Assembly (NCBI RefSeq): GCF_024584435.1
Contig: NZ_CP102197.1
Span: forward strand, 496,001 to 560,000
Direction of reading: 5' to 3'
DNA length: 64,000 bases
Source: Schaalia odontolytica
GTDB taxonomy: Bacteria; Actinomycetota; Actinomycetes; Actinomycetales; Actinomycetaceae
How positions within the stretch are numbered: the stretch's first letter is position 1; each line of letters opens with the position of its first letter. The notes below the pieces were generated by a model, which ran no database searches, was not told the DNA's origin, and saw nothing but the letters and a program-made list of their open reading frames with translations. Positions 37,217 to 46,335 of this stretch are shown piece by piece. The position numbers were made by a program, and so were the translations under genes.

Positions 37217-38773
37217 TCACAGGGGGCCGTTGTCGTGACGCTTCACGTGGGGTGCACGCTGGTCCTTGGACGCCAGCAAATGCAGGGAGTTGATAATGGT
37301 CTGGCGGGTGTCGGCGGGGCGAATGATCCCGTCGAGCTGGCCCGAGGCCACGGATACTTCGGGGTTGACCGTTTCCTCCTCGTAACGAGCGACCAGGGCG
37401 GCCTTGGTCTCGTCGAAGGTGCCCTCCTCCCGGGCGGCCGCCAGCTCGCGGCGGTACATGATCGACGCGGCACCCTCCGCGCCCATGACGGCGATCTGCG
37501 CGTCGGGCCATGCGAAGGCCAGGTCGGCACCGATGGACTTCGACCCCATGACGATGTACGCGCCGCCGTAGGCCTTGCGCAGGATCACGGTCACCATGGG
37601 AACGGTGGCGTTGGCGTAGGCGACGATCACCTTGGCTCCGCGGCGAATGATGCCCGCTTGCTCCTGCTCGGTTCCCGGGCGGTACCCGGGAACATCGACG
37701 AAGGTCACGATGGGCAGGCCGAATGCGTCACAGAAGCGCACGAAACGAGCCGCCTTCTCCGACGCATCCACGTCCAGGGTTCCCGCGTCACTCATCGGCT
37801 GGTTGGCGACGACGCCAACGGAGAAGCCGTCGACGCACGCGAAACCGATCGTCACGTTGGGCGCGAACAGGTCCTGAATTTCGACGTACTCGCCGTGATC
37901 GACCAGGGCGCGCACGACGTCGCGCACGTCGTAGGGCTGGCGGGCGGAGGTGGGCACCAGGTCCGCAACCGCGTGTGCGGCGGCCTCGTCTTCGGGGTTC
38001 GCCAGGTACTCATAGCGCGGGGGAGCGGCTTCGCACGAGGAGGGCAGATAGTCCAGCAGCGAGCGGACGTAGTCGATGGCTTCCTCCTCGGTGTCTGCCA
38101 TATGGTGGGCAACACCGGACTGGAAGTTGTGGATGGCAGCGCCCCCGAGCTCGTCGAGGGTGACCTTCTCACCCGTCGTCGCCGCGACCACGTCGGGCCC
38201 GGTCACGAACATGTGCGAGTTCTCGCGCGTCATCACGATGAAGTCGGTCAGGGCCGGCTGGTACACGGCTCCGCCCGCGCACGGACCCAGGATGATCGAG
38301 ATCTGGGGGACGAGGCCGGAGGCCTCACACGTCTTCTTGAAGATGCGCCCGTACTGGGCCAGTGCGACGACGCCCTCCTGGATGCGTGCGCCGCCCGAAT
38401 CCTGGATGCCGACGATTGGAATGCGCATGCGGATCCCCAGGTCGATGAGGTCGACGATCTTATCTCCCTCGACCTTGCCCAGGGTGCCGCCCAACACCGA
38501 AAAGTCCTGCGCGTAGGCGGCCACCATTCGTCCCTGCACGCGCCCGTAACCGGCGGCAACGGCCGAGCCGACGCGCCCGGCCCGCACGGAGCCGCCGATG
38601 AACTGGCCGACCTCGTGCCACTGCCCGTCGTCAAAAAAGAGTGAGAGGCGCTCACGGGCAGTGAGCTTGTGCTTGGCGTGCTGGCGCTGAGCAGCCTTTT
38701 CTTCGGCGGCGCTGGCCAGTGCGTCCTGCGCCTGGATGAACCCGTCGCGGGTCAGTGTGCTGGCTGTGCTCAT
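37217..38773 (-). CDS. accD: Acyl-CoA (acetyl/propionyl-CoA) carboxylase beta subunit, carboxyltransferase
   Basis: This carboxyltransferase subunit moves the carboxyl group from biotin to acetyl- or propionyl-CoA, giving malonyl-CoA for FAS I. It has 518 residues in two crotonase-fold halves. HKLTARERLSLFFDDGQWHE is the family start. GIQDSGGARIQEGV and ILGPCAGGAVYQPALTDF lie in the N-half. FVDVPGYRPGTEQEQAGIIR, RKAYGGAYIVMGSKSIGAD and WPDAQIAVMGAEGAASIMYR lie in the C-half. The ATG overlaps the accA stop, and fas begins 44 nt downstream. Adjacency to fas suggests acetyl-CoA as main substrate, though the family cannot be split by eye. Confidence 0.93.
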   Translation of the reverse strand: MSTASTLTRDGFIQAQDALASAAEEKAAQRQHAKHKLTARERLSLFFDDGQWHEVGQFIGGSVRAGRVGSAVAAGYGRVQGRMVAAYAQDFSVLGGTLGKVEGDKIVDLIDLGIRMRIPIVGIQDSGGARIQEGVVALAQYGRIFKKTCEASGLVPQISIILGPCAGGAVYQPALTDFIVMTRENSHMFVTGPDVVAATTGEKVTLDELGGAAIHNFQSGVAHHMADTEEEAIDYVRSLLDYLPSSCEAAPPRYEYLANPEDEAAAHAVADLVPTSARQPYDVRDVVRALVDHGEYVEIQDLFAPNVTIGFACVDGFSVGVVANQPMSDAGTLDVDASEKAARFVRFCDAFGLPIVTFVDVPGYRPGTEQEQAGIIRRGAKVIVAYANATVPMVTVILRKAYGGAYIVMGSKSIGADLAFAWPDAQIAVMGAEGAASIMYRRELAAAREEGTFDETKAALVARYEEETVNPEVSVASGQLDGIIRPADTRQTIINSLHLLASKDQRAPHVKRHDNGPL

Positions 38774-40560
38774 TGTGCCTCCTCGGTGCTGATGTGGGCG
38801 ATGCGCGTTCCGGCGCTCACCGTGTCGCCCTGGCTCACGGCCAACGACTCGACGGTTCCCGCGCGGGGAGCGAGCAGCGGCTTTTCCATCTTCATGGCTT
38901 CGAGGACGGCGACCAGCTGTCCCTCCTCGACGCGTTGTCCTTCGCTCACGGCCAGGGCGACGACGATGGCCTGCATGGGAGCGACGATGTCGCCGGGGGC
39001 ACCCTGGTGCGGGCCGGAGTGCGGGGAGACCGAACCGGCGCGGCGGGGGGTGGAGCGCAGCGGCTGCGGCGGGCGCGGGGCGGGGTTGGCCGGCGCGTTG
39101 AACATGCCCGCCGGGAGGGTCAGGCTCACGCGGCGCCCGTCCAGCTCGATGATGTAGGTCTGGCGGGGCAGGTCGGCGGTCTGCGAGGCCTCGGCGGGGA
39201 TCGCGAGGTCGGAGTAGTCGTGGCGGGGCATGAAGCTGGTTTCGAACCAGCGGGTTGAGACGCTAAAGCCGCCGACACCGCAGAAGTCGGGGTCGCTGAT
39301 GATGTCCTGGTAGACGGGGACCGGGGTGGCGACGCCCTGGACAGAAAACTCTCCGAGCGCGCGGCGCGAGCGGGCGAGAGCCTGCTCGCGGTCGGCTCCC
39401 GTGACGATGATCTTGGCGATCATCGAGTCGAAGGCGGTTTGGACGGTGTCGCCCTCATCGATGCCCAGCTCGAGGCGGATGCCCGGGCCGAGCGGCCAGT
39501 GCACCTCGTCGAGGCGCCCGGCGGTGGGGGTGAGGTCCTGGGAGGGATCCTCGGAGGTGATGCGGAACTCGAAGGAGTGTCCGCGCGGGGCCGGCGGCGT
39601 CGTGAGGGCCAGGCCCTGAGCGATGCGGATCTGTTCGCGCACCAGGTCGACTCCGGTGACCTCCTCGGACACGGGATGCTCGACCTGCAGGCGGGGATTG
39701 ACCTCGAGGAACCAGATGCTCCCGTCGGGTTCGAGGAGAAACTCCACGGTCCCCACGCCCACGTAGCCCACCTGCTCAAAGAGCGCGCGGGACGCGCCCA
39801 CGAGATGCTCGTGGGCGCCGTCGGGTAGGAAGGGCGCGGGGGCCTCCTCGACGAGCTTCTGGTTGCGGCGCTGAACGGAGCAGTCGCGCGTCGAGATGAC
39901 GTGGAAGTTGCCGAGCGCGTCGCGGGCGCATTGGGTTTCGACGTGGCGTGCGACCTCGACGAAGCGCTCGACGAAGTGGGCGCCAAGGTCGGCGCTGTCA
40001 CCGTGGCGGGCGAAGAACAGGTCGAGGTCGGAGGTGGAACGAACGACGGTGATGCCGCGTCCGCCGCCCCCGTCGGCCCGCTTGAGGACCACGGGATAGC
40101 CTGCCTCCTCGATGAAGGCCTCGACCTCCGTGCGGGAGGTGACGGGCTGGGAGACACCGGGCACGGGGGAAACACCGCAGGCCTCGGCGACCAGGCGAGC
40201 CTTGATCTTGTCACCGAGGGCGTCAATGACGGCGGAAGAGGGGCCGAGCCACGCGATGCCGGCGTCTTCGACGGCCCGCGCGAACTCGGAGTTTTCGGAG
40301 AGGAAACCGTAGCCGGGATGGATGGCGTCGGCACCGGTTTCAATCGCGATGGCGAGAATCTTCTCGCCGTTAAGGTACGTCGAGGCGGCATCGTCCCCTC
40401 CGAGGGCGAGAGCCTCGTCCGCTTCGCGGGTGTGGGGCGCCGCCATGTCCTGATCGGCGTAGACGGCGATGGTGGAGATGCCCATGTCGGTGGCGGTGCG
40501 GCAGACGCGCAGGGCGATCTCCCCTCGGTTCGCGACGAGGATTCGGTTAATTGTTCGCAC
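38770..40560 (-). CDS. accA: Acyl-CoA carboxylase alpha subunit (biotin carboxylase + biotin carrier)
   Basis: This bifunctional subunit carboxylates its own biotin with ATP and bicarbonate. It has 596 residues. The biotin carboxylase ATP-grasp half begins INRILVANRGEIALRVCRTA. It has GYGFLSENSEFARAVEDAGI, the ATP loop KRADGGGGRGITVV, the catalytic segment WFLEVNPRLQVEHPVSEEVT and MIAKIIV. A biotinyl domain ends the protein, with the biotin lysine K557 in LEAMKMEKPL and APMQAIVVALAVSEGQRV before it. ATG at 40560 overlaps the end of birA by 14 nt. The gene symbol follows mycobacterial AccA usage. Confidence 0.93.
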   Translation of the reverse strand: MRTINRILVANRGEIALRVCRTATDMGISTIAVYADQDMAAPHTREADEALALGGDDAASTYLNGEKILAIAIETGADAIHPGYGFLSENSEFARAVEDAGIAWLGPSSAVIDALGDKIKARLVAEACGVSPVPGVSQPVTSRTEVEAFIEEAGYPVVLKRADGGGGRGITVVRSTSDLDLFFARHGDSADLGAHFVERFVEVARHVETQCARDALGNFHVISTRDCSVQRRNQKLVEEAPAPFLPDGAHEHLVGASRALFEQVGYVGVGTVEFLLEPDGSIWFLEVNPRLQVEHPVSEEVTGVDLVREQIRIAQGLALTTPPAPRGHSFEFRITSEDPSQDLTPTAGRLDEVHWPLGPGIRLELGIDEGDTVQTAFDSMIAKIIVTGADREQALARSRRALGEFSVQGVATPVPVYQDIISDPDFCGVGGFSVSTRWFETSFMPRHDYSDLAIPAEASQTADLPRQTYIIELDGRRVSLTLPAGMFNAPANPAPRPPQPLRSTPRRAGSVSPHSGPHQGAPGDIVAPMQAIVVALAVSEGQRVEEGQLVAVLEAMKMEKPLLAPRAGTVESLAVSQGDTVSAGTRIAHISTEEAQ

Positions 40561-41431
40561 GCTTCTCCTTGGTTGTGTGAGTGGTTCTCAAAGGTGTTCC
40601 GGTTGTCAGCACGTCCCCGGCGTTGATGTCGTGGATGCGGCCGTCGTCGGTGCGCAGTTGCAGGGCGCCCGTGTCGGCCAACCCGATGGCCGTGCCTTCG
40701 ATCGCCGCGCGTCCGGTCGGGTCGGTCGGCTCCGCCAGGGCGATGCGCTTACCGATGAGCGGCATGGCTGCGAGCACCTCGTCCGCGAGGCCGCTGGCCG
40801 AAACGCTGCCGTGCGTGACGAGGCTTCGCACGCGTGCCTCGAGTCTGACAAGGATCGTGGACAGGAGGGCGTGCGCGGCGGCGCCGGAGTCTTCCCCGGC
40901 GGGGGTGTCGCCTTCGGCACGCAGGGATGTTGCGTGCGCGGTGGGCAGATCGGCACCCTCTTGGGCGATGTTCACCCCGTATCCGAGGAGCGCGGTCGTC
41001 GTAAAGGGGGACGAGGCCGGGGCCAGCTGGGCGAGGATGCCGCAGATTTTGCGTTCGCCGTCCACGAGGATGTCGTTGGGCCACTTGAGGGTGACGTCGT
41101 GGTGAAGAGGGGTCAGGCGCAGGCTCAGCGCGTCGCGCACGCTGAGTGCGCAGGCGTAGACGAGCCATCCCAGGGTGGCGGTCGGCAGCGAGGTGGGAAC
41201 GGAGACGATCGTCGTGGCAAGGAGCGCTTGGCCGGCGGGGGCAATCCAGGAGCGCCCGAGTCGGCCGCGCCCAGCGCTCTGGTGGTCGGCGATGATCGTC
41301 GTCAGGTGCGGCGTGGGGGTGGCGGTATCGGCGAGGAGTGATGCGGCCAGGTCGAGGGTGGAGGAAGTGGAGGGAACGTGGTACACGGGCGCGTGAATCC
41401 CCTCGATGGTGATGCGGGTGGGCGCGCTCAT
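40547..41431 (-). CDS. birA: Biotin-[acetyl-CoA-carboxylase] ligase
   Basis: BirA activates biotin to biotinyl-AMP and attaches it to the carrier lysine of AccA. It has 294 residues from ATG at 41431 (RBS AAGGAG). The catalytic loop is DHQSAGRGRLGRSWIAPAGQ. LKWPNDILVDGERKICGIL follows, and a C-terminal SH3-like domain ends in DINAGDVLTTG. There is no N-terminal winged helix, so this is a monofunctional ligase and not a repressor. It heads the fatty-acid operon and overlaps accA by 14 nt, so the enzyme that biotinylates the carboxylase is made with its target. Confidence 0.92.
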   Translation of the reverse strand: MSAPTRITIEGIHAPVYHVPSTSSTLDLAASLLADTATPTPHLTTIIADHQSAGRGRLGRSWIAPAGQALLATTIVSVPTSLPTATLGWLVYACALSVRDALSLRLTPLHHDVTLKWPNDILVDGERKICGILAQLAPASSPFTTTALLGYGVNIAQEGADLPTAHATSLRAEGDTPAGEDSGAAAHALLSTILVRLEARVRSLVTHGSVSASGLADEVLAAMPLIGKRIALAEPTDPTGRAAIEGTAIGLADTGALQLRTDDGRIHDINAGDVLTTGTPLRTTHTTKEKRANN

Positions 41432-41748
41432 GTCGGCTCCTTCCTTCCTTCGTGGCACGGGAGATGGCGGGGCGAGACCCCGCAGTACTTCAAAGTTTGT
41501 CTTAAAAGTCAGGGACGCGCACATGCTTCTTCAAAAGTTGCAGTAGTTGTTCGTGAATCACTACGCTTGCGTAACCAAGCGCGATGCCAGGAAGTGCGCG
41601 GAAGGCGCGATTTTCCCACGTTTTTCCCCTGAGAGAAGGATCACCGGTGCGCCGGGCGTGCTGGTCGGCCCGTAGCCGCGTCCGGGGTCGCTACGATAGG
41701 GGAGACACGCGCGCGCTTGCGCGCCCCGAACCACCCGAACGGAGTAAC

Positions 41749-43431
41749 GTGGCGGAGTTTATTTATCAGATGATCAAGGCCCGCAAGGCCATCGGTGACA
41801 AGGTCATCCTCGACGATGTGACCATGAGTTTCTTCCCCGGAGCGAAGATCGGCATGGTCGGCCCCAACGGGGCCGGTAAGTCCTCGATCCTGAAGATTAT
41901 GGCCGGACTCGACGAGCCCTCCAACGGCGAGGCTCGCCTGACCCCCGGATACTCGGTTGGCATTCTCATGCAGGAGCCGGTTCTGGATGAGTCCATGACC
42001 GTCATCGAGAACGTGCGCCTGGGGGCCGCCGACACCTTCGCCAAGCTCGCCCGTTTCAACGAGATCTCCGAAGAGATGGCCAACCCGGATGCGGACTTCG
42101 ACGCGCTCATGGAGGAGATGGGCAAGCTCCAGACCGAGATCGACGCCGCAGGCGCATGGGACATTGACTCCCAGCTGGAGCAGGCGATGGACGCGCTGCG
42201 CTGTCCTCCCTCGGACCAGCCCGTCTCCGTCCTCTCCGGCGGTGAGCGTCGTCGCGTCGCCCTGTGCAAGCTCCTCATTGAGGCGCCCGACCTGCTCCTG
42301 CTCGACGAGCCGACCAACCACCTGGACGCCGAGTCCGTCCTGTGGCTAGAGAAGCACCTCGCGTCGTACCCGGGCGCCGTCATCGCCGTCACCCACGACC
42401 GCTACTTCCTGGATCACGTTGCCGGCTGGATCGCCGAGGTTGATCGCGGCCACCTCTACCCCTACGAGGGCAACTACTCCACCTACCTGGAGACCAAGGA
42501 GAAGCGCCTGCAGGTTCAGGGGCAAAAGGATGCGAAGCTGGCCAAGCGACTGAAGGAAGAACTCGAGTGGGTCCGCTCCAACGCCAAGGGGCGCCAGGCT
42601 AAGTCCAAGGCGCGTCTGGCCCGCTACGAGGAGATGGCCGCCGAGGCGGAGCGCACCCGCAAGCTCGACTTCGAGGAGATTCAGATTCCGCCGGGGCCGC
42701 GCCTGGGCAGCGTCGTCATCGAGGCGAAGGACCTGAAGAAGGGCTTTGACGGACGTTCCCTCATCAATGGCCTGTCGTTCTCCCTGCCGCGCAACGGAAT
42801 CGTCGGCGTTATCGGCCCCAATGGCGTCGGAAAGACGACGCTGTTCAAGACGATTGTCGGTCTCGAGCCCCTCGACGGCGGTGAATTGACGATCGGGGAG
42901 ACCGTCAAGATCAGCTACGTCGACCAGAGTCGCGCGGGCATCGACCCGGAGAAGACCCTGTGGCAGGTGGTCTCCGACGGCTTGGACTTCATCCAGGTCG
43001 GCAACGTCGAGATGCCCTCGCGTGCCTACGTCTCAGCCTTCGGCTTCAAGGGACCGGATCAGCAAAAGCCGGCGGGCGTTCTGTCGGGTGGCGAGCGCAA
43101 TCGCCTGAACCTTGCGCTGACCCTCAAGCAGGGCGGCAACCTGCTCCTGCTCGACGAGCCCACGAACGATCTGGACGTCGAGACCCTCGGCTCCCTGGAG
43201 AACGCGCTCCTTGCGTTCCCTGGCTGCGCCGTCGTCGTCACGCACGATCGCTGGTTCCTGGACCGGGTGGCGACCCACATCCTGGCATGGGAGGGCACGG
43301 AGGATCAGCCCGACAACTGGTACTGGTTCGAGGGCAACTTCGAGGCCTACGAGAAGAACAAGGTGGCGCGCCTGGGCGAGGCGGCCGCGAATCCCCACCG
43401 TGTCACGCATCGGAAACTGACGCGCGACTGA
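41749..43431 (+). CDS. ettA: Energy-dependent translational throttle protein EttA (ABC-F family)
   Basis: EttA is a soluble ABC-F ATPase that binds the ribosomal E site and gates the first elongation steps according to ADP/ATP level. It has 560 residues with two cassettes. Walker A motifs are GPNGAGKSS and GPNGVGKTT. Signatures are VLSGGERRRVALCKLLIE and VLSGGERNRLNLALTL. Walker B are LLLLDEPTNHLD and LLLLDEPTNDLD. The inter-domain linker is Lys/Arg-rich (RQAKSKARLARYEEM). GTG at 41749 is chosen for the family start EFIYQMIKARKAIGDKVILD and the GGAG before it; TACGAT at 41692-41697 is a likely -10. Confidence 0.95.
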   Translation: MAEFIYQMIKARKAIGDKVILDDVTMSFFPGAKIGMVGPNGAGKSSILKIMAGLDEPSNGEARLTPGYSVGILMQEPVLDESMTVIENVRLGAADTFAKLARFNEISEEMANPDADFDALMEEMGKLQTEIDAAGAWDIDSQLEQAMDALRCPPSDQPVSVLSGGERRRVALCKLLIEAPDLLLLDEPTNHLDAESVLWLEKHLASYPGAVIAVTHDRYFLDHVAGWIAEVDRGHLYPYEGNYSTYLETKEKRLQVQGQKDAKLAKRLKEELEWVRSNAKGRQAKSKARLARYEEMAAEAERTRKLDFEEIQIPPGPRLGSVVIEAKDLKKGFDGRSLINGLSFSLPRNGIVGVIGPNGVGKTTLFKTIVGLEPLDGGELTIGETVKISYVDQSRAGIDPEKTLWQVVSDGLDFIQVGNVEMPSRAYVSAFGFKGPDQQKPAGVLSGGERNRLNLALTLKQGGNLLLLDEPTNDLDVETLGSLENALLAFPGCAVVVTHDRWFLDRVATHILAWEGTEDQPDNWYWFEGNFEAYEKNKVARLGEAAANPHRVTHRKLTRD

Positions 43432-43440
43432 CAGCGGTCG

Positions 43441-43476
43441 CGCGCGGGGGAGGGTCTGAGGGCTCTCCCCCGCGCG
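43441..43476 (+). terminator. Terminator after ettA
   Basis: A perfect 12-bp GC stem (43441-43452 with 43465-43476) and 12-nt loop begin 10 nt after the ettA stop. No T-run follows. Confidence 0.65.
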
Positions 43477-43792
43477 CAGCTGCGACGGGTGGGTGGCGCA
43501 TCGGAGAGTGTCCCACATGGCCGACGCGCCTCCTTGCAGGCCAATCATCGGGAGCCAACGATCGGGCATGCGTGCGCGCGTCTCGTGGGTCCAAGGTCCC
43601 GGCGTGTGTGCGCTGCCCTCTTGACAATGGAGCCGTCGAGGACGCTCGTCGGTCAATGGCGAGGAAGTCTACCCTGCATCGTGGGCTTGACAGGCTGGCA
43701 ACTCGTGTAGCGAAATGCACTTGCCTTTCGCGTAGGTCACATCTACCATGTGACTCGTATCCCAAATTACCGACGGTGCGAAAGGGGCTCCG
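43477..43792 (+). promoter_or_regulatory. Region before the PTS EIIB gene with a 19-bp palindrome
   Basis: This 316-bp stretch has no gene I can support. TTGACA at 43687-43692 is a perfect -35, with CGAAAT at 43711-43716 (18-bp spacing) as a poor -10. GTCACAT (43736-43742) and ATGTGAC (43748-43754) form a perfect 7-bp inverted repeat with a 5-bp spacer, 39 bp before the EIIB start. Its shape resembles a dimeric (CRP-like or LacI/GntR-like) operator. The regulator is unknown. Confidence 0.5.
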
Positions 43793-44077
43793 ATGGCGAT
43801 CGAGCAAGCGCTCATTGACGCGCTGGGAGGACACCTCAACATTGTCGAGGTCGAACCCTGCACGATGCGTATCCGCATCCAGGTGAAGTCTCAACGGGCC
43901 GTCGATGAAGCAGCGCTGCGCGTTGACGGCGTCTTGGCTGTCGTGCGCTCCGGAGACGTCGTACAGGTGGTCTGCGGTGAGCCCTCGGATGATATCGCCG
44001 GTGCAATGATCTCCACTCTTGATTCCGTGGCCCATGACACGCCAGTGGATGTTCTTCCCCAGCGCGCGCACGCCTAA
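43793..44077 (+). CDS. PTS glucose/N-acetylglucosamine-type EIIB domain protein
   Basis: This free-standing EIIB domain accepts phosphate from EIIA on a cysteine and passes it to sugar bound to EIIC. It has 94 residues. The phosphorylated cysteine is C23 in NIVEVEPCTMRIRIQV, corresponding to the N-x-x-x-C-x-T-R-L/I motif of the GlcB family. The body is the expected 75 residues plus a short tail. The usual Asn-x-Asp/Glu-Ala-Cys-Ile-Thr is altered to VEPCTMRI, so the site is divergent. No EIIC gene adjoins it. AAAGGGG precedes ATG, and malQ follows after 41 nt. Confidence 0.85.
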   Translation: MAIEQALIDALGGHLNIVEVEPCTMRIRIQVKSQRAVDEAALRVDGVLAVVRSGDVVQVVCGEPSDDIAGAMISTLDSVAHDTPVDVLPQRAHA

Positions 44078-44118
44078 AATGAAGAGTGTTCTCAGCCCAC
44101 AACGTAGAAGGCTTTGTC

Positions 44119-46269
44119 GTGACTCTCCCCGCTCCCGCATCTGACAACATCGAACAGCTGAGGCGGCTCGCCGACGCCAACGGCGTCGCAACCGGCTTCT
44201 GGGACTGGTATGGGAATTGGGTGGGCGTCGGCGCCCACACCCTCCTGAAGGTTCTCGGCGCCCTCGGCCTGCCCCTTGACGAATCCTCGAGCACGGCTGA
44301 CGTTGATGACGCGCTTCGTCTCACCGAGGAACGTCCCTGGCGCAGAACCCTCCCACCGACCATCGTCGCCCGACAGGGCGGAGGCTACGAGTTCCCCGTG
44401 CACGTCCCGGACGGCTCCTGGGTGAACGTCCAATGGGTCCTGGAGGATGGCCGCAAGGGATTCTGCGAGCAGCTCGACCGCTACGTCCCGCCGCGCATGA
44501 TTGACGGGCGGATGATCGGCCGCGCCACATTCGACGTGCCGCACTGGCTGCCGCTCGGGTGGCACCGCCTCGTCGCCACTGTCGAGGGAGGACACGTTGA
44601 GTCGGCGACGCTCATCATCGTCCCCCATGCCCTGTCTGTGCCCCTCCTGGAATCCCCGCGCCGTGCCTGGGGTGTTAATGCTCAGCTGTACTCAACGCGG
44701 TCGACCGGCTCGTGGGGGATCGGTGACGCCTCCGACCTTGCCGACCTCGCCGCCGTGTGTGCCGACCGGGGCGCCGACTTCCTCCTCATCAACCCCGTTC
44801 ACGCCTCCCAGCCTGTCTCACCCCTCGAAACCTCGCCCTACCTGCCGGTGTCGCGTCGCTGGCTCAACCCGATCTACATCCGCCCGGAGGATATCGATGA
44901 GTACGGTGCCCTGCCCGAGGCATCACGGGCAGCCATCGAGGAGTTGCGTCAGGAGACCCGACAGTTCGCGACCCGCGAGGACCTCATCGACCGGGATCGT
45001 TCGTGGGAAGCCAAGCGTAAGGCGCTCGAGCTGATCTTTGCTCAGCCGCGCTCCTACCATCGCGAGTCCCAGCTCCAGCACTTCGTGGAGAACGGCGGAA
45101 CGGAGCTGTCCAACTACGCGCTGTGGTGTGCCCTCGTGGAACGCGAGGGAAGCATCGAGCTGCCCGAGGACCTGTCCCGTTCGTCGGCACCCCGCGTTGA
45201 GCTCGAACGGCTTGAGCTCGCCGATCGAGTCGACTTCTATGAGTGGTGCCAGTGGGTTGCTGCCCAGCAGCTGGAGCGCGCCCAGCAGGTCGCGCGCGAG
45301 GTCGGCATGGAGATCGGCATTATGGCTGACCTGGCGGTGGGAGTCCACGGCTTTGGGTCGGAGAAGTGGAGCCGACCCGAGCTCTTCGCCTCCGGTATGT
45401 GCGTGGGTGCTCCGCCGGACGTCTACTCGCAGCAGGGGCAGAACTGGTCCCAGCCGCCGTGGTCTCCGCGCAGCCTCGCCGAGTCGGGCTACCTGCCCCT
45501 GCGTGACATGGTGCGCGCTGCCCTGGCGAACGCGGGCGCCGTCAGGATCGACCACATTCTTGGGATGTTCCGGCTGTGGTGGATTCCGGACGGCTGTGGC
45601 GCCACCGAGGGAACCTACGTGTACTACGACCACGAGGCGATGATGGGCGTGATCCTCCTGGAAGCCCAGCGCGCCGGGGCCGTGGTCATCGGTGAAGACC
45701 TGGGCGTCGTCGAGCCGTGGGTACGCGACTACCTGCGCGAGCGCGGCGTGCTGGGTACCTCCGTGGTCTGGTTCGAGAAGGACGGGGGCGGGTGGCCGCT
45801 GCGTCCCGAACATTACCGTGACCGTGCGCTCGCCGCCGTCAATATTCACGACCTGCCGCCAACATTGGGCTACATTCGAGGCATCCAGACCACCCTGCGC
45901 TCGGAGCTGGGCCTGCTGACCGACGACATCGACACCGTTCGTTCCTCGGATCGACTCGAACTTGAACGGGTTGTCGCCCGTCTTCACGAGTACGGCTGCA
46001 TCGACGGCGCCGAGCCCAGCGAGCGCGAGATCGTCGAGGGGCTGTATCGCTACGTCGCCCGAACGCCGTCGAAGCTGGTCGTTGCTTCCCTCGTTGACGC
46101 GGTGGGGGACGTGCGTCCGCAGAACATGCCGGGAACGGGCGCCGACCTGTACCCGAACTGGTGCGTGCCGCTGTGCGATTCGGACGGCGAAGAGGTCGGA
46201 ACCGAGGACCTGTCCTCCAACGAGCGCCTGACCTCACTGTTCGCCCTGCTGCGCGAATCGGTGCGATAA
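44119..46269 (+). CDS. malQ: 4-alpha-glucanotransferase (amylomaltase, GH77)
   Basis: MalQ disproportionates malto-oligosaccharides by transferring alpha-1,4-glucan chains. It has 716 residues. WGVNAQLYSTRSTGSWGIGD begins the catalytic barrel. The nucleophile is D478 in AVRIDHILGMFRLWWIPDG. The acid/base is E526 in VVIGEDLGVVEPWV, and NIHDLPPTLGYI supplies the third Asp. About 160 N-terminal residues form an extra beta domain, as in long actinobacterial and enterobacterial MalQ. GTG at 44119 has GAAGG seven bases upstream; GTG at 44086 is possible. A sugar PTS component upstream and glgX in this window fit glucan use. Confidence 0.94.
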   Translation: MTLPAPASDNIEQLRRLADANGVATGFWDWYGNWVGVGAHTLLKVLGALGLPLDESSSTADVDDALRLTEERPWRRTLPPTIVARQGGGYEFPVHVPDGSWVNVQWVLEDGRKGFCEQLDRYVPPRMIDGRMIGRATFDVPHWLPLGWHRLVATVEGGHVESATLIIVPHALSVPLLESPRRAWGVNAQLYSTRSTGSWGIGDASDLADLAAVCADRGADFLLINPVHASQPVSPLETSPYLPVSRRWLNPIYIRPEDIDEYGALPEASRAAIEELRQETRQFATREDLIDRDRSWEAKRKALELIFAQPRSYHRESQLQHFVENGGTELSNYALWCALVEREGSIELPEDLSRSSAPRVELERLELADRVDFYEWCQWVAAQQLERAQQVAREVGMEIGIMADLAVGVHGFGSEKWSRPELFASGMCVGAPPDVYSQQGQNWSQPPWSPRSLAESGYLPLRDMVRAALANAGAVRIDHILGMFRLWWIPDGCGATEGTYVYYDHEAMMGVILLEAQRAGAVVIGEDLGVVEPWVRDYLRERGVLGTSVVWFEKDGGGWPLRPEHYRDRALAAVNIHDLPPTLGYIRGIQTTLRSELGLLTDDIDTVRSSDRLELERVVARLHEYGCIDGAEPSEREIVEGLYRYVARTPSKLVVASLVDAVGDVRPQNMPGTGADLYPNWCVPLCDSDGEEVGTEDLSSNERLTSLFALLRESVR

Positions 46270-46285
46270 TCCGGTCGTGCAACAG

Positions 46286-46319
46286 TTGAGCCCCGCGGCG
46301 ATCATTCCGCGGGGCTCAA
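46286..46319. terminator. Bidirectional terminator between malQ and the EIIA gene
   Basis: A perfect 13-bp stem TTGAGCCCCGCGG/CCGCGGGGCTCAA with an 8-nt loop lies between the convergent genes, 16 nt from each stop. Confidence 0.8.
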
Positions 46320-46335
46320 TCGCATGGTTTCGATG

